DNA of 64,000 nucleotides from Pseudoalteromonas sp. R3 (GCF_004014715.1 NZ_CP034835.1:4216001-4280000), one strand, 5' to 3'; positions 30,789 to 40,350 are shown, counted from the stretch's first letter. Translations and numbers: made by a program. Notes: generated by a model from the letters alone, not told the origin.

Positions 30789-31705
30789 GCTTGCTTTACC
30801 TCATCAACACACATGTCGCCTTGTCCCTGCTCTTGCTCCCAGTAAGCCATCAGCAGTGCATCTTTGTCGAGCCACAGCTGATTCAGGTAAGCCTGAAATA
30901 CCACCCGGTATTGCTTGTCTGTTTGGTAGTTGCCCTGCGGTATACCAGCCATCGATAATAATCGGATACGCACGTCAATGCGCTGCAATTTGCCACACAT
31001 AAAGCTACGACAAATATGCTGATCCGGGCTCTGATAAATCACCGTAGCGTCAAGCATACCATCGAGTTGCTGTGCTAATACTTCTAACGCGAACGCCACT
31101 CCACCCGCTCTGGGCTTGAGCAAATAGTGAAACTCTCCCCCCTGACGCTGATGTTTTTGAGCGGTAAAGCGGGTTCCTTCGACAAAGTTAATCACCGTCG
31201 TTGGGTGCTGTCGAAAGTGCCGGCAACTGTGCCGCGTGCGCTCTACATCCATCCCTTTAAGCTTAGGGTTTTTGGCGATTTGCGCCTTGCTTGCACGCTT
31301 CATAAAAGGCATTCCAAGCGCCCACGCTCCGGTGCCGATCAGCGGCACATACTTGAGTTCGTCTTTTAGGAAAAACTTAGGAGCAGGTAGTCGGTCAAGT
31401 GCGCTGAGCACCACAATGTCTAACCAGCTGATATGATTGGCCACCAGCATATACCAGGCTTGTTCACTCATTTGCTCAGGCAAGTCCAGTACAATTTCGG
31501 CACAACCAAGCTGAAGCCCCAGACGATTGCCCCGACACCAGCCTTTATATGCCCAGTGCAACAAGTCTGACACACTGCGCAGCGGTAAAATACACTTTAT
31601 CAATCCCAATGCAAATACGACAACTCCCCACAATAGGGTGTTGGCCAGCAGTATCATAGTAGCCAGCATTCCGGCTACCCAGGCTGGTAAAAACCTTTTC
31701 AACAT
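30785..31705 (-). CDS. PlsC-like acyltransferase (YihG-like), copy 1
   Basis: The 306-residue protein starts at ATG 31705 after AAGGAGG. An N-terminal membrane helix is followed by the acyltransferase motifs HISWLD (His-x4-Asp) and NFVEGTRFT. The FFLKDELKYVPLIGTGAWAL block and the overall length agree with E. coli YihG, a 1-acylglycerol-3-phosphate acyltransferase-type inner-membrane protein. It is translationally coupled to the MscS gene and follows a second, related copy by 25 bp. Confidence 0.88.
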   Translation of the reverse strand: MLKRFLPAWVAGMLATMILLANTLLWGVVVFALGLIKCILPLRSVSDLLHWAYKGWCRGNRLGLQLGCAEIVLDLPEQMSEQAWYMLVANHISWLDIVVLSALDRLPAPKFFLKDELKYVPLIGTGAWALGMPFMKRASKAQIAKNPKLKGMDVERTRHSCRHFRQHPTTVINFVEGTRFTAQKHQRQGGEFHYLLKPRAGGVAFALEVLAQQLDGMLDATVIYQSPDQHICRSFMCGKLQRIDVRIRLLSMAGIPQGNYQTDKQYRVVFQAYLNQLWLDKDALLMAYWEQEQGQGDMCVDEVKQA

Positions 31706-31730
31706 ACCACCTCCTTCACCTGAACAACGC

Positions 31731-32653
31731 TCAGGACTGCTGCGACTTTTCATGCTGCTTGGCAGACACTTCAGCACGGCTGTGATTCGCCGCCAATGCC
31801 TCTAGCTGCTGATCTTTTTGCGCCCACAGACGGTTCAGTTCGCTTTGGAAACGCACTCGGAATTCATTATCATTGCTATAGTCACCAATCAAGTCCTGAC
31901 TGACAGGCATCAGCTCAATCTGCACGCTAACCTCATCAACGCGCCCAGCTACAAAGTCCATAAAACTGGGAATACCTCCGGGGTAATGTAAGGTCACATT
32001 CACCACCTGATTGATCTGCTCGCCCATTGCCTGCATCACAAATGCAATACCGCCTGCTTTTGGTTTGAGCAGGTGGTTAAACGGGCTACTCTGGCGCTGA
32101 TGCTTTTGCTCAGTAAAACGTGTCCCTTCGACAAAGTTGACGATACTCACCGGCATGGTTTTAAACTTTTCGCATGCCTTACGCGTGGTTTCAACGTCTT
32201 TACCACGCAACTTAGGGTTTTTCTTCAGCTGACTTTTACTGGTCCGTTTCATAAACGGAAAATCAAGCGCCCACCAGGCAAGTCCAAGTACAGGCACGTA
32301 AAGCAATTCTTTTTTCAGAAAAAAGTTCAGAAAGGGGATTTTACGGTGCAATACCCGCTGCAAGATCAATATATCTACCCAGCTCTGATGGTTGGCAATT
32401 ACCAGATACCAGTCTTTCGCTCTCACGCTCTCAGGCATCGACACATTGAGTTGAAATGGCGAAACAACCGATTGGTTGAGATTATTACCTGCAACCCACA
32501 AACTGGCACACCCTTTGGCAATGCGGCTGGCGACTTTTTGCAAAGGCGCGATTGGTAAGAGTTTGATCACCCCCAATAAAAAATAGGAATAAACCAGACC
32601 AATGTATTAATAGCGTATAACAGTAACCCCAGCACCTGACGGATTAACGACAT
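31731..32653 (-). CDS. PlsC-like acyltransferase (YihG-like), copy 2, N-terminus frameshifted
   Basis: The main frame (31731-32576) encodes the acyltransferase core with HQSWVD, FFLKKELLYVPVLGLAWWAL and NFVEGTRFT. It is closer to E. coli YihG than copy 1 (GKDVETTRKACEKF). It has no good start of its own. A separate frame from ATG 32653, with AAAGGAA upstream, encodes the missing membrane helix (MSLIRQVLGLLLYAINTLVW). That frame runs into TGA at the run of five G at 32571-32575; one extra base there would join the two into about 307 residues. Either a sequencing indel or a recent mutation. Confidence 0.8.
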
Positions 32654-32807
32654 GCAATGTTCCTTTACTACGACTGACGATGGTGTGAGTAATCGCACAC
32701 TCAGACCATATATTTAGAAAAACAAGCTGGCCCTATTACATCATACCGGGGCCTCGGCTGCCAAGGTTCGTGGGGCAGCCGGTACTTACTTACGAATGGA
32801 CGGGAAC

Positions 32808-34688
32808 TTAGTCTTCAAAATAGGTATAGCCACTGAGCCCAGCATGCAGCTGCGCCAAATAATCGGCTTTAGTTGCCTCATCAACCGTCAGTGCAGAGAT
32901 TTGCGTGGTAAAATTCTCTGCCAGTGCGCTTTTGTCATAGTGTACAAATCTCAGCACATCTTCCACACTGTCGCCTTTGATGGCATTACTCAACTCGTAG
33001 CCCGTCTGAGTGAGCTCAACATGAACCGAATCGGTATCGCCAAACAAGTTATGCAAATCGCCGAGGATTTCCTGATACGCTCCCACCATAAACATCGCGA
33101 TATGGTACTGCTCACCAGGCTGATACGGTGGGATAGGCAAGCTAGATTCGATCCCAGCCCCTTCCACATATTCACGGATCTGACCGTCTGAGTCACAGGT
33201 TATATCCTGGATGACCGCACGTTGTGTGAGTGGTTGATCCAACGCTGCAATAGGCATCACAGGAAATAACTGTTGGATCCCCCAGACATCGGGTAAGGAC
33301 TGAAACAGCGAGAAGTTCACAAATAGCTTATCAGCCAGCTTTTCGTTCAGCTCGTCTAATACTTCACGGTGAGAGCGTGAATGGATATTCAGGCACTCTT
33401 TAACTCTTTGTAAAATAGTGAAGTACAGCTGCTCAATTTGCGCCCACTGCTGCATGCCTATCAAACCATGAACATATTGATCATGACCATCACCAAACAG
33501 GTGCATGGCATCATGGTATGTTTCTATCGCAAGCCTGGGAGTCAATCTTTGTAGTGATAACCACAGCTCCTGCTGTATATGGTGTGCTGATTGCGTTGGC
33601 GCACTGGGGTTGGCCTGATAAGGCGCTTTTTCCACGTCAATTACGTCGGTGATTAGCACCGCATGGTGTGCCGTCAGTGCCCGGCCGGATTCGGTAATGA
33701 TATCCGGATGACGCAGCCCGTGCTGCTCCGCCACTTCAGCAAAAGCCCCCACTACATTACGGGCATATTCAGCCACGGTGTAGTTCATTGAGCAGGCACT
33801 GCGAGACCCGGAACCTTCATAATCCACACCCAGACCACCACCCACATCGACTGTTTTTAATGGCACCCCCAGCTGAGACAGCTCGGCATAATGGCGGGCA
33901 CACTCACGCAGTGCGCGCTGAATATCGCGGATATTGGCTATCTGGGAGCCAATATGAAAGTGCACCAGTTGCATTAAGTGCAGTTTGCCTTGCGCTTTGA
34001 GCTTGTCTACCGCGCTGAGTACCTGACTGGCCGTCAGACCAAACTTGCCTTTTTCTCCGCCTGTGTTCTGCCACTTTCCTTTACCAATGGAATTGAGGCG
34101 AATACGAATACCAATGGCCGGTTCAATGCCCAGAATCGAGATCTCCTTGAGCAAAGTATCCAGCTCAGAGAGTTTTTCAATCACGATTTGCACTTTGTGG
34201 CCCATCGCCTGACCTATCATTGCCAGACGCAAAAACTCGCTGTCTTTGTAGCCGTTGCAGACAATGGTGATGGGATCTTTGGCAATCCCCAGAATCGCCA
34301 TCAGCTCGGGCTTAGATCCCGCTTCAAGACCAACCAGACCACTCGGATGTGCCAGCAGCTTACTGACTACGGAGCGCTGCTGATTCACCTTGATAGGATA
34401 AACGCAGGTATATTGCCCCTGATAAGACTTGGCAGCAGTGGCCTGTGAAAAAGCCTGTGTCATGGTTTCAACGCGGCTATTAAGAATATCGGTAAATCGT
34501 ACCAGTACAGGTAACGTCAGGCCTTGCTCCTTGAAGCGATCGGTTAACTCAACCAGAGAAATAGCCGGTTTTGCGCGATCGCCATCGGGATAGGCAACTA
34601 GCTCCCCCTGCTCATTGATGTCAAAATATCCTTCACTCCAGTGAGTGACGTTATAAGTAGCACGTGCGGTTTGCAAACCCCAGGTCAT
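32808..34688 (-). CDS. speA: biosynthetic arginine decarboxylase
   Basis: The 626-residue protein contains the PLP-lysine region (QGQYTCVYPIKVNQQRSVVS) and the VDVGGGLGVDYEGSGSRSAC and EPAIGIRIRLNSIGKGKW blocks of SpeA. It makes agmatine from arginine with PLP and Mg2+, the first step of one polyamine route. It is slightly shorter than E. coli SpeA (658), with the difference at the N-terminus. It diverges from speE, so both polyamine genes share a 240-bp control region. Confidence 0.95.
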   Translation of the reverse strand: MTWGLQTARATYNVTHWSEGYFDINEQGELVAYPDGDRAKPAISLVELTDRFKEQGLTLPVLVRFTDILNSRVETMTQAFSQATAAKSYQGQYTCVYPIKVNQQRSVVSKLLAHPSGLVGLEAGSKPELMAILGIAKDPITIVCNGYKDSEFLRLAMIGQAMGHKVQIVIEKLSELDTLLKEISILGIEPAIGIRIRLNSIGKGKWQNTGGEKGKFGLTASQVLSAVDKLKAQGKLHLMQLVHFHIGSQIANIRDIQRALRECARHYAELSQLGVPLKTVDVGGGLGVDYEGSGSRSACSMNYTVAEYARNVVGAFAEVAEQHGLRHPDIITESGRALTAHHAVLITDVIDVEKAPYQANPSAPTQSAHHIQQELWLSLQRLTPRLAIETYHDAMHLFGDGHDQYVHGLIGMQQWAQIEQLYFTILQRVKECLNIHSRSHREVLDELNEKLADKLFVNFSLFQSLPDVWGIQQLFPVMPIAALDQPLTQRAVIQDITCDSDGQIREYVEGAGIESSLPIPPYQPGEQYHIAMFMVGAYQEILGDLHNLFGDTDSVHVELTQTGYELSNAIKGDSVEDVLRFVHYDKSALAENFTTQISALTVDEATKADYLAQLHAGLSGYTYFED

Positions 34689-34929
34689 GGCAATCTCTAT
34701 TAACTAGCTTTACAGACTGCATATTTTAATACTTAAGGCCAAGATGTGACAATCTTTTGCCAGACTAAGCAACAAAACAAATCCGCTATTTTGGAGCGCT
34801 TCCAGGGCGGAGAAACTTTTTCACCGGACCCTGTTCCTAACCGAGTCGTCGTTTATGCGCTAAAATAGATTGAGCTGAGGCGAAAGCGCTGGCAAAATCT
34901 CTGAAAATTACATCTGCATGAAGGCAACA

Positions 34930-35796
34930 ATGTCAAATTTAGAAGCAAACCGCTGGTTTACTGAGATCAGCGACCGTGATGGCAGCGCGTTCTCATTGCG
35001 CGTCAACCGTAAACTGGACGAGATCCAGTCGCCATTTCAGAATGTTGAAATGTATGAGACTACAGATTTTGGTAATCTGATGATCATTGACGGCTGTACC
35101 ATGGTCAGCACCCGGGAAAACTTTTTCTACCATGAAATGATGAGCCACCCGGCTTTATTTTCTCATCCTGCTCCAAAGAATGTGGTGATCATCGGCGGTG
35201 GTGACTGCGGAACATTGCGTGAAGTACTCAAGCACCCGGACGTAGAAACCGTAACCCAAATCGACATTGATGAGGTCGTTACGCAAATGTCGTTAAAGTA
35301 TTTCCCTGAGCTGTGCGCCTCTAACGAAGACCCACGTGCTACTGTGATGTTTGATGACGGCATCAAATATATGCACAACGCAGCGCCTGAATCAGTTGAT
35401 GTGGTTATTGTCGATGGTACCGATCCGGTCGGACCTGGCGAGGGCCTGTTTAACCATGCATTTTACACCAGCTGCCTGAAAGCACTGCGTCCGGGCGGTA
35501 TTTTGGTTCAGCAAAGCGAATCACCACTGATGCACATGACGTTACTGAAAGAAATGCGCCAGGCCATGCTGGATGTCGGTTTTGTTGATCTGCAAACGCT
35601 GCCATTCCCGCAACCTATCTACCCAAGTGGTCTGTGGTCAGCAACGCTGGCACGTAAAGGCGAGATGTTTAACGGCTTCCGCGAACAGGATGCCGAACAA
35701 GCTGGCTTTGACACCGAGTACTACAACACCGGAGTACACAAAGGTGCGCTGGCAACCCCTGGGTTTATGCGCCGTGCTTTTGAAAGCAAAGATTAA
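34930..35796 (+). CDS. speE: polyamine aminopropyltransferase (spermidine synthase)
   Basis: The 288-residue protein has the SAM-type fold with VVIIGGGDCGTLREVLKH and the acidic loop VVIVDGTDPVGPGEGL. Start ATG 34930 is preferred over 34918 because AAGG lies 5 nt before it. It transfers aminopropyl from decarboxylated SAM to putrescine. No agmatinase or SAM decarboxylase is in the window. Confidence 0.95.
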   Translation: MSNLEANRWFTEISDRDGSAFSLRVNRKLDEIQSPFQNVEMYETTDFGNLMIIDGCTMVSTRENFFYHEMMSHPALFSHPAPKNVVIIGGGDCGTLREVLKHPDVETVTQIDIDEVVTQMSLKYFPELCASNEDPRATVMFDDGIKYMHNAAPESVDVVIVDGTDPVGPGEGLFNHAFYTSCLKALRPGGILVQQSESPLMHMTLLKEMRQAMLDVGFVDLQTLPFPQPIYPSGLWSATLARKGEMFNGFREQDAEQAGFDTEYYNTGVHKGALATPGFMRRAFESKD

Positions 35797-35829
35797 TACC
35801 TGCTCACTGGCAGCGTTTGTCCAGACATA

Positions 35830-35991
35830 ATACCAATTTCACTTAATACTTGTTCAATTTGAAGGAGCAAATAGGACGCTAACGGCGTTAAAAATTTCTC
35901 ATTTAGAACAACTAAATAGCAAAATTTTCGCCTTGTTATCGAGCCTATTTTCTCGCCTCAAAATAGAACACTTAATTAAGCAAATTGGTAT
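35830..35991. repeat. MITE-like repeat, copy 1 (162 bp)
   Basis: The element starts ATACCAATTTCACTTAAT and ends with the inverse (ATTAAGCAAATTGGTAT). Inside are the marks GACGCTAACGGCGTTAAAAA and GAACAACTAAATAGCAAAAT. A second copy lies at 43699-43908. It contains no gene. Terminal inverted repeats, small size and intergenic position fit a non-autonomous transposable element; it sits directly against the hemE terminator. Confidence 0.8.
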
Positions 35992-35995
35992 AAAA

Positions 35996-36015
35996 AACCC
36001 GGCAGATGCCGGGTT
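35996..36015 (-). terminator. rho-independent terminator of hemE
   Basis: An 8-bp stem (AACCCGGC / GCCGGGTT) with a 4-nt loop is followed on the minus strand by a run of six T. It lies 21 bp after the hemE stop. Confidence 0.85.
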
Positions 36016-36035
36016 ATTTGTTTTTTGCCTGTCAG

Positions 36036-37103
36036 TTATTCCTGATGGTACTGACGGCTGAATTCATGTACGGCGTTAATAAACACGCCTGCATTCTCAG
36101 GGTCCACATCTGGAGTAATACCATGACCCAGATTGAACACATGTCCTGATCCCTGACCATAGCCAGACAGGATATGCTGTACTTCTTCACGAATACGCTC
36201 TGGTGTACCATGCAACATAGACGGGTCCATATTGCCTTGCAATGCGACTTTGTCACCCACGCGGCGTCTGGCATCGGCGATGTCGATTGTCCAGTCCAGA
36301 CCAACTGCATCACAACCCGTTGCCGCAATGGCTTCAATCCACTGGCCGCCATTTTTGGTGAACAAGGTGACCGGTACTTTACGACCATCGTTTTCACGGA
36401 TCAGACCATCTACGATCTTATGCATGTATTGTAACGAGAATTCTTTGTAGTCACGTGGGCTCAGCACGCCACCCCATGAGTCAAAGATCATCAGAGACTG
36501 AGCACCAGCTTTGACCTGTGCATTCAGGTAGTCAATGACGGAATCCGCGACTTTATCGAGTAGCAGGTGCAAGGTCTTAGGCTCGGCAAACGCCATTTTC
36601 TTGATCTTGCCAAAGGTCTTGCTGCTGCCGCCCTCAATCATATATGTCGCCAGTGTCCACGGCGAGCCTGAGAATCCGATTAACGGCACTTCGCCTTTAA
36701 GTTCACGACGGATGGTGCTCACGGCATTCATCACATAGCCCAGTTCATCAGTTGGATCCAGCTTAGGGAGCTTTTGTACATCGCTCAGCGAGCTGATTGG
36801 GCGCTCAAATTTAGGGCCTTCACCGGTTTCAAAATACAGGCCCAGTCCCATCGCATCCGGGATGGTCAGGATGTCGCTGAATAAGATCGCCGCATCAAGC
36901 GGGTAACGACGCAACGGCTGAAGGGTCACTTCACAGGCCAGTTCTGCGTTTTTACACAGACTCATAAAGTCTCCGGCTTGCGCACGGGTCGCTCGATACT
37001 CAGGAAGATAGCGGCCAGCCTGACGCATCATCCAAACGGGCGTAACATCTACGGGTTGCTTCATCAACGCGCGCAGGTAACGATCATTTTTCAACTCGCT
37101 CAT
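36036..37103 (-). CDS. hemE: uroporphyrinogen decarboxylase
   Basis: The 355-residue protein has the family signatures [16 protein letters not shown] and [17 protein letters not shown]. It decarboxylates uroporphyrinogen III to coproporphyrinogen III in heme synthesis. It is divergent from the candidate small RNA and rsd, and ends at a strong terminator. Confidence 0.97.
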   Translation of the reverse strand: MSELKNDRYLRALMKQPVDVTPVWMMRQAGRYLPEYRATRAQAGDFMSLCKNAELACEVTLQPLRRYPLDAAILFSDILTIPDAMGLGLYFETGEGPKFERPISSLSDVQKLPKLDPTDELGYVMNAVSTIRRELKGEVPLIGFSGSPWTLATYMIEGGSSKTFGKIKKMAFAEPKTLHLLLDKVADSVIDYLNAQVKAGAQSLMIFDSWGGVLSPRDYKEFSLQYMHKIVDGLIRENDGRKVPVTLFTKNGGQWIEAIAATGCDAVGLDWTIDIADARRRVGDKVALQGNMDPSMLHGTPERIREEVQHILSGYGQGSGHVFNLGHGITPDVDPENAGVFINAVHEFSRQYHQE

Positions 37104-37315
37104 AGCGTAATTTCATTCCAATGCTGTAAAAATTGCTCAGATTGTATCATTAACTTGAATACGTCACTATTGAAACAGCATGCAAATTCCCGTCAGTATG
37201 ATCTGGATTAACAGAACCAAGAGAGAGGGACTGATTTTTGCTCAACAACGACAAAATTAAAACCCTTTTACTTCAACAGATTACAAACCAAGCTTAAAAC
37301 ACTCGATTAAACTGT

Positions 37316-37344
37316 TTGCAACAAGGGTAAAAGCTTGCTATAAA
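37316..37344 (+). promoter_or_regulatory. sigma70-like promoter for an intergenic transcript
   Basis: TTGCAA (37316-37321), a 17-bp spacer and TATAAA (37339-37344) form a good sigma70 promoter on the plus strand. No coding start follows before the terminator at 37420-37453. Confidence 0.6.
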
Positions 37345-37350
37345 TTTGCT

Positions 37351-37453
37351 GCGCTAAGAAGAATAAAAACACCTTTAAAACCAATAATAATAAAGCTCTA
37401 TTGCTAAACTGCATTGATAGCCGCTCAGGAATACCACCTGGGGCGGCTTTTTT
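37351..37453 (+). ncRNA. candidate small RNA between hemE and rsd
   Basis: A transcript from the promoter above would start near 37351 and end at a strong rho-independent terminator (GCCGCTCAGG, 7-nt loop, CCTGGGGCGGC, then six T). It would be about 100 nt, with an A/U-rich body (ACCTTTAAAACCAATAATAA) and a GC-rich terminal hairpin, the usual look of an Hfq-dependent sRNA. No open reading frame of note lies inside. Sequence does not match Spot 42, RyhB or GcvB as I remember them. It could alternatively be an attenuated leader of rsd. Confidence 0.5.
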
Positions 37454-37745
37454 GTTTAACTTTTTTAAACATATTGTCAGTCATTCCTGCCAAGACTTAA
37501 CTGTTTGACCTGTAAACAAGAGTTATTACCGAACCTACATCAGAAACACTTCCTGTAAATTCTTCACTTGGTAAAAAAAGAGGTTGACCTTTTCATCAGT
37601 TTTCCTTTTTATAGAGGTCAGATAAACAATTTCGGCATAACCGGGTTTCGGTTTTTACTATCAAGTTTTGACCCCTTTTTAGGTCAATCTGTGCCGATAT
37701 TTTTGGCAAGCCACGGGCAGATAATGACCCGCTAAGGAGATAACT
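37454..37745 (+). promoter_or_regulatory. rsd upstream region with TTGACC/GGTCAA dyads
   Basis: Nothing coding. A perfect dyad TTGACC-8 nt-GGTCAA lies at 37668-37687, 60 bp before rsd. A short palindrome AGGTTGACCT is at 37581-37590 and a lone GGTCA at 37616-37620. These may be operator sites; the regulator is unknown. A good RBS (AAGGAG) precedes the rsd ATG. Confidence 0.35.
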
Positions 37746-38219
37746 ATGCTGTCACGCTTAGAACAAGCCCAACAAAGGTGGGGAGGTAGCCATAGCGTTA
37801 TCGACAACTGGTTAGCTGAGCGACAGGAGCTTTTGCTGCTGTATTGTAAAGTTGCAGGACTGTCACCTTTCGAACAGGATGACCATGCCCTGCCTGACCA
37901 GCTACAGATCCAGACTTTTTGTCAGATCCTGATGGATTACCTGTCAGCCGGGCACTTTGAAATTTATGATAACCTGGTTGCAGCCTGTAAAGAAAAAGGC
38001 CCGCAAAGCCTGAAACTGGCGCAGTCTCTGTATCCCCGGATCACAGATACAACCGACCTGGCACTGGACTTCAACGACAAGTACGCAGAAATGCAATCAG
38101 ATAATCTGATGTCAGATTTTGATAAGGATCTCTCAGAACTGGGAGAAGCACTGGAATTACGGTTTGCACTCGAAGATGAGTTGATTGATAACCTCTATGC
38201 CAACCACAGTGAAGACTGA
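37746..38219 (+). CDS. rsd: regulator of sigma D (Rsd/AlgQ family)
   Basis: The 157-residue helical protein begins MLSRLEQAQQRWGGSHSVID and contains NWLAERQELLLLYCKVAGL, which match Rsd. Rsd binds the housekeeping sigma factor and frees core polymerase for alternative sigmas in stationary phase. Length is as in E. coli (158). It ends at a bidirectional terminator shared with fkpA. Confidence 0.92.
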   Translation: MLSRLEQAQQRWGGSHSVIDNWLAERQELLLLYCKVAGLSPFEQDDHALPDQLQIQTFCQILMDYLSAGHFEIYDNLVAACKEKGPQSLKLAQSLYPRITDTTDLALDFNDKYAEMQSDNLMSDFDKDLSELGEALELRFALEDELIDNLYANHSED

Positions 38220-38242
38220 TATACGTTGACTGAAGACCCAAT

Positions 38243-38270
38243 AAAAAAGGACCGCTCAGGTCCTTTTTTA
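38243..38270. terminator. bidirectional terminator between rsd and fkpA
   Basis: AAAAAAGGACC and GGTCCTTTTTT form an 11-bp stem around a 5-nt loop, with A and T runs on both sides. Confidence 0.85.
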
Positions 38271-38317
38271 TTGTCTGTTTTCTCAGCCCCCTCAATCGAC
38301 AAGGCTGATACAACATA

Positions 38318-39088
38318 TTACTCAGAGTCGTGTGCGTGACCGTGGTCTTTCTCTTCCTGGATTTCAAGTAGCTCTACTTCGAATACCAGTGTTGAGTTAG
38401 CAGGGATTTTGCCCAGGTTACGTTCACCGTAGCCCAGCTCTGAAGGGATAGTGAACTTATACTTAGAACCAACTGCCATTAGCTGCAGACCTTCAGTCCA
38501 GCCAGCGATAACCTGGTTCAGAGGGAAAGTTGCAGGCTGGTTGCGTGAGTAAGAGCTGTCAAATTCAGAACCGTCCAGCAAAGTGCCTTTGTAGTGTACT
38601 TTAACGATGTCAGTGGCGACTGGCTTTTTACCTTCACCTTCGCTCAGTACTTCATATTGAAGACCTGATTCGGTTACTGTCACACCGTCTTTCTTAGCAT
38701 TTGCGGCCAGGTACTCAGCGCCTTCCACTTTGTTCTTCTCAGCATCTGCTTGTGCTTTTGCAGTTTGCTTTTCACGTACCGATGAATCCAATGCAGTCAG
38801 CACTTCACGAATTTTCGCTTCGTCCAGTTTTGCATTGCCATCCAGCGCATCTTTGAAACCACGCATGATCAGAGCCTGGTCTAACTCAATACCCAGCTCT
38901 TTTTTGTCTGCCATGTCTTTTTGCAGGAAGTTACCAACCGATGCACCAATACCATAAGCCTGTTGCTGAACTTCAGTTTCCAGCTTCACTTCTTCAACTT
39001 TGGCCGTTTTTTCTTCTGCTTTTTGATTACAAGCGGTCAGTGCCAAAACTGCGGCAGCCACTAAAGATAACTTAATTGTGTGTTTCAT
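38318..39088 (-). CDS. fkpA: FKBP-type peptidyl-prolyl isomerase, FkpA-like
   Basis: The 256-residue protein has a lipobox-like signal (LALTAC, Cys20). An N-terminal helical dimerisation domain (about 40-130) precedes an FKBP domain (about 140-248) with VKVHYKGTLLDGSEFDSSY and IAGWTEGLQLMAVGSKYKF. It is a periplasmic folding catalyst and chaperone. The Cys20 suggests membrane anchoring, unlike soluble E. coli FkpA. The C-terminal DHGHAHDSE tail may bind metal. Confidence 0.93.
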   Translation of the reverse strand: MKHTIKLSLVAAAVLALTACNQKAEEKTAKVEEVKLETEVQQQAYGIGASVGNFLQKDMADKKELGIELDQALIMRGFKDALDGNAKLDEAKIREVLTALDSSVREKQTAKAQADAEKNKVEGAEYLAANAKKDGVTVTESGLQYEVLSEGEGKKPVATDIVKVHYKGTLLDGSEFDSSYSRNQPATFPLNQVIAGWTEGLQLMAVGSKYKFTIPSELGYGERNLGKIPANSTLVFEVELLEIQEEKDHGHAHDSE

Positions 39089-39357
39089 GTTTTCTCTCCG
39101 ACAAACCCAGGCTCAGAGTGCGACTATCACTATCCTGGTTGGGTGTCTTTGTTAAAATTATATTAATCTTAAAAAGGGTGGATGCCACATTAACATCCGA
39201 AGCGCATAAAGCCAAATTTCTCTAATTTGACTGAAAATTCATTTCGTGATCGGCGACATTCATGTACCGATAGGCTAATATCAGTTGAGCGGCCTCTGCA
39301 AATTACCCACTAGTCTACTCGGTGCAAATCATGGAGTTAAGAGGAAATACCGAATTT

Positions 39358-40350
39358 ATGCCCAAAATTTTACGGCACAATGCAAAATATGCCTTTTTAC
39401 TCATCACTTCATCACTATCTGGCTGCTCAGGGGACAGCTCTGACGCCCTATTAACCGTCGAGCATGCCACCCGAGGCGCATTCGCCGCCGCTATTTCACA
39501 CGACGGGCGTTACAGTTTAGTGTCATCCATCGAACACGGGGTGGTTTTATGGGACAACACCACACATGGCCTGAAATATCAGTGGTCCCAGTCTCAACAG
39601 GCCGATGAACTGGTTCACTCACTGGCCATTGCCCACGATAATTCCAGCGCCGTCACCGCAGCCAATGATCGCTTTGCCATCTGGCGCTTGTCTGACGGGC
39701 AGAATATTGGTTATTACCAGATAGAACAAGGTACCATCAGAGACATCGCAATCAGCAACGAAGGTCGCTATATCCTCTACGGACGCAGCGACAACGTCGT
39801 CGTGCATCTCGACTTAGATAGCGGCAGACGCATAGAGTTCCTTGGTCATCAAGAAAAAATAAATAGTATAGCGTTGTCGCCCAATGGCCACTTCGCCTTA
39901 AGCGGCGCCAACGATTACAGCGCCTACTTTTGGGACACCCGTACTGGACAGGTGATCCACCGCTTTAACCACCCCAGCCGGGTCACTAAGGTCGCGCTGG
40001 ACCCCGAAGGGCGCTATGCATTTACCGCAGACAGTATGAAAAAGGCCAGTATCTGGCAGCTCACTTCAGGTGAAATCAAAGCGCAATTGCAGTATATTGC
40101 GCGGCAAAAGATATTCAGCGCCGTACGTTTTAATCAGGATGGACGGTTAATTGCAACAGGCTCACCAAACCGACAACTCACCCTGTGGCAGGTTGAAGAC
40201 GGTGAAAAACTCGCTACCTGGCGCGTAAAACCACGACAGGGGAGCCGCCCCAAGTCAGCAGTTGTCTTTGATGTCGCATTTACAGGTGACGATGCAACCC
40301 TGCTGACAGAAAGCTCCAGCGGCCTGTTAGAACAATTTGCAAGAGAGTAA
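39358..40350 (+). CDS. WD40-repeat lipoprotein
   Basis: From ATG 39358 the protein has 330 residues. The signal ends at a lipobox SLSGC (Cys23). The body is a WD40-type propeller with repeated ALSPNGHFALSGANDYSAYF-like units closing in W-D or W-Q/L. It is probably anchored in the envelope and used for protein contacts. It sits two bases before slyX and may share its transcript. Its function is unknown. Confidence 0.75.
   Translation: MPKILRHNAKYAFLLITSSLSGCSGDSSDALLTVEHATRGAFAAAISHDGRYSLVSSIEHGVVLWDNTTHGLKYQWSQSQQADELVHSLAIAHDNSSAVTAANDRFAIWRLSDGQNIGYYQIEQGTIRDIAISNEGRYILYGRSDNVVVHLDLDSGRRIEFLGHQEKINSIALSPNGHFALSGANDYSAYFWDTRTGQVIHRFNHPSRVTKVALDPEGRYAFTADSMKKASIWQLTSGEIKAQLQYIARQKIFSAVRFNQDGRLIATGSPNRQLTLWQVEDGEKLATWRVKPRQGSRPKSAVVFDVAFTGDDATLLTESSSGLLEQFARE

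Noticed and set aside
32073..32558. 161-residue frame opposite the acyltransferase gene
   Set aside because: It is the complement of a strongly conserved acyltransferase frame; no RBS or domain.
32756..32780. GGCTGCC/GGCAGCC hairpin downstream of speA
   Set aside because: The stem is perfect but no T-run follows on the transcribed strand, so it is not called a terminator.
37351..37453. Identity of the candidate sRNA as Spot 42
   Set aside because: The terminator has some GC-rich similarity, but the 5' region and neighbouring genes do not match Spot 42 (no polA or yihA nearby).
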